Assembly: GCA_035384565.1 (NCBI GenBank)
Contig: DAOOIT010000008.1
Coordinates: forward strand, 1-64,000
DNA from: Planctomycetota bacterium
Lineage (GTDB): Bacteria > Planctomycetota > PUPC01 > DSUN01
Direction of reading: 5' to 3'
DNA: 64,000 nucleotides
Position numbers and translations under genes: made by a program. The notes beneath the pieces are model-generated. The model made no database searches. It saw only the letters and a list, made by a program, of their open reading frames with translations, and was not told where the DNA came from. Shown piece by piece: positions 24,645 to 31,804 of this stretch. How positions within the stretch are numbered: position 1 is the first letter of the stretch; every line of letters begins with the position of its first letter.

Positions 24645-27557
24645 TTATCGAAGCAACTGCGCCTCGGCCCAGTCGCCGTGGTCGCCGCTGATGCCGTCGC
24701 CGCCGTCGAGGGTCAGAAGCTCAAGCGTCGTGCCACGCGAGACGTCCACCTCGACCTGTTTGGCGGCGGATGCCTTGGTCATCGGGCCGCTGTCGAAGAG
24801 CTTCTTGCCGTCGAGTTTCACCTGGAAGACGATGGTGCCCTCCTGGGCGTGCTCGTCGCGGCCGACGAGGCAGCGGAAGGACCTGAATCTTCCCCCGGTC
24901 AGATAGTAGACGATGCGGCTCTCGGCATGGGTGCCGAGGCCGCGGGCGAACTTGCGGCCCGCGATGATCATCGGCTTCTCCCACACGCTCTGATTGGTCT
25001 GGAGCTTGCCCCAGCCGAGCGTCACATCGTCGGGCGGAAGCTCGTCGAGCCAGGCGGTCGGCGCATCGGCCTTCGGCCACACGCGCGGCGCCGTGAAGAC
25101 CTTTGCCGCCTGGATCGTGATGATCTCGCGCTGGCTGTTCTGGCCAATCGGCAGCGGGAGCGGCTCGCGCGGCTTCGGCGACTCGCCCTTTGCCAGCGGG
25201 TGCTCGGCCCAGAGCCACCAGCCCGCTTCGCAGCGGCCAAGACCCCCGCCGTTAGCGGCCTTGATGGTGACCGCCACATCGCTCTTGCCCGCGGGCAGGT
25301 CGAACTCGAACCAGGTCCAGGAGTGTTTCGAGTGGGCTTGGTCGGCCCCCGAGCGAACCACACGGACAGGCACGGACTTGTCACGGACAAGCGCAGCGCA
25401 CTCGACGACGCCCACGCCGCCACGCGGGTCGGCGAGGAGGTGCATCGTGGCCTTTGCCCCATCGGGCACCACCGCTATGCACTTGCCCGCGATTTCCTCC
25501 GCCTGAAGGGCCAGGCCGGTGCCCTCGACCTTGCAGGCAGGCGCCTGCGGACCTTCGCCGGCCGCAGCGAATGGCGGGGCTTGCGTGAGCTGGATGAGCA
25601 GCGTCTCATAGCCCTGAAGCGTGAGGTCGAGGGCGCTGCCATGCGACAGCCCCGTCTTCAGCACCTCGTGGCGGGGGTAGACTGTGGCCGCCACAAGCGG
25701 GCCGGCGACCGCCTCGCGAGGCCAGCCAACCGATTCGTCGAGCTTGAGGCGAACCTTCTGTGGCTCTATGAACGGGTTCCTCAAACAGATGATGCCGCGG
25801 TTGGCGGCGAAGTGGGCGTAGCCGTACCACTCGCGCTTAAAGGGGTCGCCGCCGATTAGGGCCGTGTGCCCGAGCGTGGCCGCGTTGTGGCGGGTCCACT
25901 TGAGCACCGAGGCGAGGAAGGCCCAATCGTCCCTGCCAGCGGCCGCGGTGCGGCCGGGCTCCGCGTCCCCCCGCGGAGCGGCGGGACGAGAGGGGGAGGT
26001 GAAGAACTTGGGGTTGATGTAGAGGGTGAGGAGCCGGCATCCGCGGCCGACGACCGCGATGGCGTTGTCCTCCCACTTCTCGGGCGTGATGACGATGATG
26101 CCGAGATGCTCGATGGCGGAGGGCGGATAGCCTGGGTGCTCGCGGACCCGCTGGCGGAAGACGGCGTCGCGGGTCGTTGTCGCGCTGTCGCGGACGATGG
26201 GCGCGGGGACGATTACGTCGGGGTAGTCACCCGACACGTTCCCCCAGATGGAATCGCAGTAGAGGAGCCACCAGGGGCTGAGCCACATGCCGCAGGTGGG
26301 GTCGAGGAAGATGCCCGGCTTGGCTTGCTTCGCCGCGGTCATCAGCTCGATGAAGGCGTCAATGTTGGCCTCCTGGGCGTAGGGGCCGGGCAGGTGGCCG
26401 TGGTCCTTCGCCTCGCAGCTCGGGCAGAAGCCGTCGAACTTGTAGAAGGCCAGGTCGTACTGCTTGGCGAGGGCGGTGACGCGCGCGGCGATGTCGCGGC
26501 GGTACTTCGCGCCGCTCTGGCAGCAGTACCAGGGATTGGAGTTGTGCTCGTAGCCGAGCTTGGCCAGGTGGGGCGCGTGGCTGTAGCCCGACGATGGCGA
26601 GAGCCAGAGGCCGAGGTTCGCCTTCATCGCCTTCAGCGGCTCGACGAGTGGCCCGAAGCCGTTGGGGAATCGCTCGGGCACGATGTCCCAGAGCGTCTCC
26701 TTCTTGTCCCAGCCGTCGTCGATCGTGAAGGTGTCGAACGACTCGCCGTGGGGGTCGAAGAGTTTCTCCTTGAAGAGCCTGATCAGCTCCACGCAATTCT
26801 TCTCGGTCGGCGGCATCAGCGTCCACCAGGTGTTGTAGTTCACGAAGAGCCTTTGCTCCTTCGGTGTGGCCTGGATGGAGGCGATGTAGTCCTGGAAGCG
26901 TTGCGCCACGCGGCCTGGCTCGGCGACGCCGAGGACGGCGGTCTTGCTCACGAAGCGGTCGGCCGTGCGGCCGGGGTAGTGCGTGAGCTTCACCGTGCCA
27001 TTGGCGAAGCTGTTGTGGCCGCCCGGGAACTCGAGGCCCCAGAACGTATCTTCGAGCAGCACCGGTTGCCCAAAGCCCTGACTGGATGCCTTCCCTTCGA
27101 CGCCGATGCTCCACGCATCTACCTGGCGGATCGGGAGCGCGTGGGGTGCAGAAAGCTCGATATGTCGGCGGAGGAAGGGCGCCGTGCCAATGGAGTAGAC
27201 GACCTGTAGCTGGATGCCCTCCCCCTGGTTCTCGTAGACGAGTGAATGCCGCGTCTCAACGCCCTGGCGCTTGCTATCGAGTCGTTTGTAGGCGAAGTCT
27301 GCCAGGCGAAGTGGCGCCCGCCCCTCGCTGGCCACGCAGATATCGTCCGCCTTGACGGGGAGCGCGCGATTCCCTGCGAGGATGTTCTCGATCCGGAACA
27401 GACGCGGTTGCCCGCCTTCAGAGCGGAAGCAGAGCTTGAGGTGATCGTTGCCGAGCACAAGGTCCTCGACGCTGCGCTTCGCGTCCGCCGGCTCGCCGGC
27501 CGCTGCGGCGCCGGCAGCCAGCACCGCGAGGACGCAGTGCCATGCGAGTGGCTTCAT
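24645..27557 (-). CDS. Exported alpha-galactosidase-like glycoside hydrolase (GH36 type) with NPCBM domain
   Basis: 970 residues. Signal peptide (VLAVLAAGAAAAGE), beta-sandwich to about 230, then a clan-D barrel with TIDDGWD (278-284) and the nucleophile D375 in FYKFDGF, as in GH36/GH27 alpha-galactosidases. A C-terminal beta domain and an NPCBM/F5-8C-like carbohydrate-binding domain (FARGLGTHAESRIVYYL, then DGGDGISGDHGDWAEA) end the protein. Near residue 530 an Ala/Pro/Arg-rich stretch (SRPAAPRGDAEPGRTAAAGR) is encoded by a hairpin-forming repeat and looks inserted. The start lies 12 bases after the retron reverse-transcriptase stop, so it is probably read through from the retron promoter. 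Confidence 0.88.
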   Translation of the reverse strand: MKPLAWHCVLAVLAAGAAAAGEPADAKRSVEDLVLGNDHLKLCFRSEGGQPRLFRIENILAGNRALPVKADDICVASEGRAPLRLADFAYKRLDSKRQGVETRHSLVYENQGEGIQLQVVYSIGTAPFLRRHIELSAPHALPIRQVDAWSIGVEGKASSQGFGQPVLLEDTFWGLEFPGGHNSFANGTVKLTHYPGRTADRFVSKTAVLGVAEPGRVAQRFQDYIASIQATPKEQRLFVNYNTWWTLMPPTEKNCVELIRLFKEKLFDPHGESFDTFTIDDGWDKKETLWDIVPERFPNGFGPLVEPLKAMKANLGLWLSPSSGYSHAPHLAKLGYEHNSNPWYCCQSGAKYRRDIAARVTALAKQYDLAFYKFDGFCPSCEAKDHGHLPGPYAQEANIDAFIELMTAAKQAKPGIFLDPTCGMWLSPWWLLYCDSIWGNVSGDYPDVIVPAPIVRDSATTTRDAVFRQRVREHPGYPPSAIEHLGIIVITPEKWEDNAIAVVGRGCRLLTLYINPKFFTSPSRPAAPRGDAEPGRTAAAGRDDWAFLASVLKWTRHNAATLGHTALIGGDPFKREWYGYAHFAANRGIICLRNPFIEPQKVRLKLDESVGWPREAVAGPLVAATVYPRHEVLKTGLSHGSALDLTLQGYETLLIQLTQAPPFAAAGEGPQAPACKVEGTGLALQAEEIAGKCIAVVPDGAKATMHLLADPRGGVGVVECAALVRDKSVPVRVVRSGADQAHSKHSWTWFEFDLPAGKSDVAVTIKAANGGGLGRCEAGWWLWAEHPLAKGESPKPREPLPLPIGQNSQREIITIQAAKVFTAPRVWPKADAPTAWLDELPPDDVTLGWGKLQTNQSVWEKPMIIAGRKFARGLGTHAESRIVYYLTGGRFRSFRCLVGRDEHAQEGTIVFQVKLDGKKLFDSGPMTKASAAKQVEVDVSRGTTLELLTLDGGDGISGDHGDWAEAQLLR
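25941..25979. repeat. Hairpin repeat inside the GH36-like gene
   Basis: Stem 25958-25965/25972-25979 (GCTCCGCG with its complement, loop TCCCCC) next to a smaller CGGCCG-based stem. It encodes the low-complexity stretch between the FF and DDW residues of the hydrolase and is consistent with an in-frame element insertion. Confidence 0.5.
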
Positions 27558-27569
27558 CTCAGAGCCCCT

Positions 27570-28700
27570 TCATCCAAGGGCCTTCAGTTCGGCGAGCAGT
27601 TGGCTGGCCAGTTGGGGGTGGGTGGAGCGAATGAACTCGATGCGGCCGCGGAGGGCGTGGGCGAAGTGGGGGTGCTTGCCGCGGTTCTGGGCCTCCAGGC
27701 CGGTCTTGCGGGCGTTGTGGAGAATGGCGCGGAGCCTCCGCCGATAGGCCCGCGGCACGCGCGGGCCGTCGTTGACGACGAGGCCCGTGACCTCCTGGCG
27801 TGCGCCGCGGCGGGCGTAGTGGGTCTTGCCCTTCTTGAGCTTGAAGCCCTCGTTGCTGACGATCTGGTGAACCAGGGGGAGGAAGCGCTTGAGGGAGCGC
27901 GCGAATGCCTCGTCGCCGCTGAAGGTCAGGTCGTCGGCATAGCGGGTGTAAACGCAACCGAACTTCGCGGCCAAGCCGTCCAGCCGGGCGTCCAGGTGGC
28001 GACAGGCGAGGTTGGCCAGGGCGGGGCTGGTGGGCGCGCCCTGGGGGAGCATGCGGTGCCGCTGGCCGCCGACGAACTCGCGTACCTTCTCCGCCGGCCT
28101 CACCGTGCACAGCAGCGCCAGCGGAATCGCCATCTCCTCGCCGTAGCCGAGCGACTGGAAGATGCCGCGCACGCGCCGATAGGTGACGGACGGGAAGAAG
28201 TTGTCCAGGTCGAGCGTGAGCACGATGTCCCTGCCCGCGTGGGGCGCGGCGTTGGTGAGGATCGAGCGGGTCTCGACGAAGCCGTGGGCGCTCTCGCTGG
28301 CGTGGGTCTTCGCCAGAATCTCGCGGCGAATCCACTGCTGCGCGGCCTTGAGCCTGGGCTTGGGCGCGTAGAGCACGCGGTAGCCGCCCGAGCGCTTGGG
28401 CACGGCGAAGGCGGAGTAGTGGGGCGGCTCTTTCGCCGCGTCGGGGAACGTGAGCCAGTCGAGGGCGCCGCGAGGGATGCCGAGCGCCTGGGCCAGGTCA
28501 TCGCGGCTGGCAAGGTTCGGCAGGCCGTTCTCCGCGAGCAGTTGCGGGCGATGGGCCGCCGTGGCGCGTAGCCGCTGGCGCCCCCGGGGGACCTCCGCAC
28601 CTGGCCCATCGCCGTAGCGCCGCGGCGAGGCAAGCCCCGCCAGGAAGCGGAGCAGAACCCACAGAGCGATGACGCCGAAGACGACCCAGAGGATGTTCAT
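27570..28700 (-). CDS. Retron-type reverse transcriptase with N-terminal membrane helix
   Basis: Makes multicopy single-stranded DNA covalently joined to its template RNA; retrons act in anti-phage defence. 376 residues from the ATG at 28700. Domain order: membrane helix 2-22, then AFAVPKRSGGYRVLYAPKP (98-116), retron motif X NAAPH (150-154), LDLDNFFPS with catalytic D164/D166, LPQGAPTSP (218-226), YADD (254-257), and retron motif Y VTG (304-306). There is no maturase or endonuclease domain, ruling out a group II intron. The frame is open further upstream, but those codons belong to the ncRNA. No separate effector gene is adjacent: the upstream gene is an oxidoreductase, the downstream one a hydrolase. 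The membrane helix may be the effector or an anchor (inference). Confidence 0.93.
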   Translation of the reverse strand: MNILWVVFGVIALWVLLRFLAGLASPRRYGDGPGAEVPRGRQRLRATAAHRPQLLAENGLPNLASRDDLAQALGIPRGALDWLTFPDAAKEPPHYSAFAVPKRSGGYRVLYAPKPRLKAAQQWIRREILAKTHASESAHGFVETRSILTNAAPHAGRDIVLTLDLDNFFPSVTYRRVRGIFQSLGYGEEMAIPLALLCTVRPAEKVREFVGGQRHRMLPQGAPTSPALANLACRHLDARLDGLAAKFGCVYTRYADDLTFSGDEAFARSLKRFLPLVHQIVSNEGFKLKKGKTHYARRGARQEVTGLVVNDGPRVPRAYRRRLRAILHNARKTGLEAQNRGKHPHFAHALRGRIEFIRSTHPQLASQLLAELKALG

Positions 28701-28739
28701 TCGAGCGGCAATCGGAAATCGGCGACCGGAAGTCAAGAG

Positions 28740-28900
28740 CCGGGGCGGGGAGGGCTTTACATCGCTCTCCTGTGCTGGAGATGACGGGAATTCGCGGAAT
28801 TCCCTCATCTCCAGCGGGCGTGAAGCGAGCCAAGGCACGTCCGCGGCGTAACACCGCAGCGACACTTTCGTGTCGGCTAAAGCCGCGCTCCCCGCCCCGG
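28740..28900 (-). ncRNA. Retron msr-msd RNA
   Basis: Read on the minus strand. Arm a1 is 28900-28878 and arm a2 is 28759-28740; they pair over 13+7 bp with a 3-base bulge in a1. Directly after a1 (ending TTTA) comes GC, with the G at 28877 as the likely branching guanosine, as in known retrons (TTA-GC). The msr part has hairpins CGACAC-GAAA-GTGTCG (28875-28860) and GCGGTG-TTA-CGCCGC (28857-28843). The msd part has an 18-bp hairpin with one bulge and a CGC loop (28814-28775). It ends 40 bases before the reverse-transcriptase start. Structure was derived by hand. Confidence 0.8.
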
Positions 28901-28940
28901 GGTCTGTGTTTCAGAGAGCACTGGGCAGTGCACAGTAGAT

Positions 28941-28970
28941 AGAGTACAGAAGCAGATGCAGAGCTGTCAA
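28941..28970 (-). promoter_or_regulatory. Retron promoter
   Basis: Minus strand TTGACA (28970-28965), 18-base spacer, TACTCT (28946-28941). The -35 overlaps the stop codon of the upstream oxidoreductase gene. Transcription would begin near 28934, about 34 bases before arm a1. Confidence 0.55.
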
Positions 28971-29851
28971 GCCTTCACCTTGCCCAGACGGACGGTCTCG
29001 CCGGTGGCGGCAGAGTTGACGATGGCGTCGAGGACTCGGATGGGTTCGAGCATCTGCTGGTCGGTGAGGGGACGCTTGCCGGTACGGAGCATCCGCAGGA
29101 TGCGCGTGAGGCCGGCGCTATAGCAGTCCGAGATGTCCAGCGCCCCGCCGGCCACGCCCTCCTTGCAGAAGGCCGTGGCATAGAAGCCGTGCTTCGAGTC
29201 CGCCAGCAGGTGCAGCGTAGCCGTCCGCCCGTCGCCGTAGGACACGGCGGCGACGGTGTTCTTGCCGCTCTGACGCGCCGCGACTTCCGTGACCCCCGTG
29301 CCCATGACCTGCTGCATCGTCTCGACCGCGTGGATGGCGTAGAAATGGATGCCGCCGTACTCGCTCGTGGGGTCCGAGGGGCAACCGAAGACGCCGCTGC
29401 GGACGCCGCCCAGCTCGGCGCACTTGCCAATCAGTTCCTGCGTCCCCTTCGCCCAGCGAATGGTCGAGTACGAGGTCAAGAGCACCCTGTTGCGATTGGC
29501 GAGCGCCAGAATCCGTTTCGCATCGGCGGCCGAGCAGGCGAGCGGCTTATCTACGAACGCGGGAATGCGCGCCTGGAGGAACGGCTTGACGTAGCGGAGA
29601 TGCAGCCCGCCGTGGCGGAAGACCACGAAGACGGCATCTACCATGCCGATCATGTCGGTCGGCTTCCTCACGATCGTGGGGATCCGGCCCGCGGCAGCCA
29701 CCTCCTCATTGCGCTCCGGCACGAGGCCGAAGAGCGCAACCACCTTCGCCCCGCGGATGGCCTTCTGCTCGGGCGTGTCGTTCAGGTTGCACAGTTGCGA
29801 CAGCGCGATGGCGTGCGAATTGTCGGACCCCACGATGCCGATGCGAATCAC
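28967..29851 (-). CDS. Gfo/Idh/MocA family oxidoreductase
   Basis: NAD(P)-dependent dehydrogenase-like protein, 294 residues. GTG start at 29851 with GGAG 7 bases upstream; the frame continues upstream but the Rossmann motif IRIGIVGSDNSHA begins here. The family lysine is in FVDKPLACS. SEYGGIHFYAIHAVETMQQ carries the usual substrate-side histidines. It is shorter than the other Gfo/Idh protein in this window and only distantly similar to it. A good promoter lies upstream, divergent from the pseudokinase promoter. Confidence 0.87.
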   Translation of the reverse strand: MIRIGIVGSDNSHAIALSQLCNLNDTPEQKAIRGAKVVALFGLVPERNEEVAAAGRIPTIVRKPTDMIGMVDAVFVVFRHGGLHLRYVKPFLQARIPAFVDKPLACSAADAKRILALANRNRVLLTSYSTIRWAKGTQELIGKCAELGGVRSGVFGCPSDPTSEYGGIHFYAIHAVETMQQVMGTGVTEVAARQSGKNTVAAVSYGDGRTATLHLLADSKHGFYATAFCKEGVAGGALDISDCYSAGLTRILRMLRTGKRPLTDQQMLEPIRVLDAIVNSAATGETVRLGKVKA

Positions 29852-29896
29852 GTCGTATCTCCTCAAGGAACGCGGGGCAAGCTCCTTCGTGCGCAC

Positions 29897-29925
29897 AGGT
29901 TAGATCGGCGTGGGCCGCGTGTCAA
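29897..29925 (-). promoter_or_regulatory. Promoter of the Gfo/Idh/MocA gene
   Basis: Minus strand TTGACA (29925-29920), 17-base spacer, TAACCT (29902-29897). Confidence 0.6.
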
Positions 29926-29962
29926 GCGCGGCTGGCCCAACGCGGTTCCCCCGGAATTCGGC

Positions 29963-29991
29963 TTGACACACCCGTGCGGGCGATCTAGCAT
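29963..29991 (+). promoter_or_regulatory. Promoter of the first pseudokinase gene
   Basis: TTGACA at 29963-29968, 17-base spacer, TAGCAT at 29986-29991. Confidence 0.6.
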
Positions 29992-30050
29992 AGGAGAGTT
30001 CCAATGGCGCCGCACCCGGGGCGGCATGCGCAACGTCCTCGAGGCGGGGC

Positions 30051-31679
30051 ATGGCAAACGTGGAGTTCGAGACCCTGGCCGCGCTGCTGGAGCGCGAGGG
30101 TGCGCTGTCGGGCGACCGTGCGCTGCCGCTCTTGCGCGAGGCCACGCGCACGCTCTCGGACGCCCACGCCGCGGCCATCCTGCATTGCGATCTTCGCCCA
30201 GGGACACTGCTCGTGGCCGGCGACGGCCGCGTGCTGCTGGCCGAATCGGCTCTCTCGCGCCGGCTGGGCGAGCCTCGCCAGCCCGACACCCCCGCCACCG
30301 AGCGGATCGCCTCGCCGCTCTACTACCCGCCCGAGGCGGCTCAGGGCCTGCCGCTCGACGCCCGCACCGACCTCTTCCTCCTCGGGGCCACCTTCTATCA
30401 CGCCATGACGGGCGCCCCCCCGTTCGATGGGGAAGACCCGGAGGCTCGCGCACTCCAGTACATTCGCCACGACGTGCCCCCGCTCGAGGAGCGCGTGCCC
30501 GGCACGCCCGTGCTGCTCAACGTGCTGATGCAGAAACTCCTGCGGCGCAACCCCGACGAGCGTTACCAGAGCGCGGCCGACCTGCTCGACGCCGTCGAGC
30601 GCACCGAGCGCATGCTCCAGAAGCGCCAGGAGGCGCGGCGCGCGCCGGCTTCGGCCGGTGCGGCGTCCACCGACACGCCGCGGCACGGCAAGCGCCCGCG
30701 CGCCCGGCAGGGCACGGCCGCTGCCGAAGCCCAGGCCGAGCGGCATCCCACCACCCGCCGCGCCGCCGCGAAGGCGCCGCTCTGGCAGTCCAAGCCCATC
30801 CTCTACGGCGGAGCCGCAGCGGCCCTGGCCCTGGTCGTCCTCGTCGCGCTGCTGTCGCGCGGCGGCAGCAAGCCTCAGGCCACGAAGCCTCCGGCGGCCC
30901 TGAGCACCGCCTCCGCAGTCGCGCCCCCGAGCACGCCGGCGGCCACGGCACGCAAGGAGCCGCCCAAGCCCGTCGTCGAGCCTCCCAAGCCCAAGCCCAA
31001 ACCAAAGACGAGCACGCCCGCGCCCCCTCGCGAGGAGTACACACCGCCCAAGCCCCAGGATCCGCCCGAGGTGACCCCGAGGCGCTGGAAAGCAGTCCAG
31101 GGCGCAGCGGCCGGCACCGAGACCTATGAGGAGTTCCTCAAGCGAACCAAGGGCATCGAAGTCGTGGACTACGAGGACTACGTGGTCAACTGGGAGTATG
31201 CCGGCCCCTACCACGATCCCGCCTGCGCGGAGAAGTGCGGCCCCTTCGACAACGAGTTCCCGCCCGAGAAGCCGGGGGAGACGCCCACTTGGGCGCCCAT
31301 GCCCAAGGGCACCGACGCCGGTCGGCCCTGGCTCTTCAACTTCCGCCAGATCACCGAGATCGCCCAGGTGGCCAGCGAGCGTGCCGCCATCTACCTGCGC
31401 ACGCGGGTCTATTCGGCCCTGGAGCGCGACGTGCAGATCTGGGCCGGCAGCGACGACTCGATCAAGATCTGGCTCAACGGCCGGATCGTCCACTCGAACC
31501 GCCGCGACCGCGCCGTCCGGCCCGACGAGGACAAGCTGGACGTGAAGCTCAAGCAGGGCTGGAACGACCTGATGGTCAAGATCGGCCAGGGCAACGGCGA
31601 GTGGGGCTTCTGCTTGCGCTTCCGCACGCGCGACGGCGGGAAGGTCGAGGAACTGCGAGCCGACCCCGCCGGCAAGTAG
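30051..31679 (+). CDS. Transmembrane N-lobe-less pseudokinase with beta-sandwich ectodomain
   Basis: 542 residues. The first 185 residues match only the C-lobe of Ser/Thr kinases: LSDAHAAAILHCDLRPGTLLV (HRD region, D47 kept, Asn replaced by T52), YYPPEAAQGL in place of APE, TDLFLLGATFYHAMTG, and RRNPDERYQSAADLL. The glycine loop and VAVK lysine are absent, and DFG is replaced by AES (64-66), so phosphotransfer is not expected. A basic linker, one membrane helix (250-269) and a Pro/Lys-rich stalk lead to an outside domain with a WLNG motif (SIKIWLNGRIVHSN, NDLMVKIGQGNGEW). It is likely a scaffold or receptor. A tandem paralogue follows. Confidence 0.82.
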   Translation: MANVEFETLAALLEREGALSGDRALPLLREATRTLSDAHAAAILHCDLRPGTLLVAGDGRVLLAESALSRRLGEPRQPDTPATERIASPLYYPPEAAQGLPLDARTDLFLLGATFYHAMTGAPPFDGEDPEARALQYIRHDVPPLEERVPGTPVLLNVLMQKLLRRNPDERYQSAADLLDAVERTERMLQKRQEARRAPASAGAASTDTPRHGKRPRARQGTAAAEAQAERHPTTRRAAAKAPLWQSKPILYGGAAAALALVVLVALLSRGGSKPQATKPPAALSTASAVAPPSTPAATARKEPPKPVVEPPKPKPKPKTSTPAPPREEYTPPKPQDPPEVTPRRWKAVQGAAAGTETYEEFLKRTKGIEVVDYEDYVVNWEYAGPYHDPACAEKCGPFDNEFPPEKPGETPTWAPMPKGTDAGRPWLFNFRQITEIAQVASERAAIYLRTRVYSALERDVQIWAGSDDSIKIWLNGRIVHSNRRDRAVRPDEDKLDVKLKQGWNDLMVKIGQGNGEWGFCLRFRTRDGGKVEELRADPAGK

Positions 31680-31724
31680 CCCCTCCCCTCCCCTGCCACG
31701 CCACGGCCGCCCAGCCACGGGCGC

Positions 31725-31753
31725 TTGACAGGTCTCCCGCACCCCTCTACCAT
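31725..31753 (+). promoter_or_regulatory. Promoter of the second pseudokinase gene
   Basis: TTGACA at 31725-31730, 17-base spacer, TACCAT at 31748-31753. The paralogue therefore has its own promoter with the same layout as the first copy. Confidence 0.6.
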
Positions 31754-31804
31754 ATTGCCACCCGGCCGCGCGCCCGTCCCCACGGCTTCGAGCCCCGTTT
31801 GCGC

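Noticed and set aside
27570..28700. Group II intron or diversity-generating reverse transcriptase
   Set aside because: No maturase, endonuclease, template repeat or variable target gene; NAxxH and VTG motifs point to a retron.
28701..28865. N-terminal extension of the reverse transcriptase by 55 codons
   Set aside because: These codons coincide with the msr-msd RNA; the translation has no protein-like features and ends at the membrane helix start.
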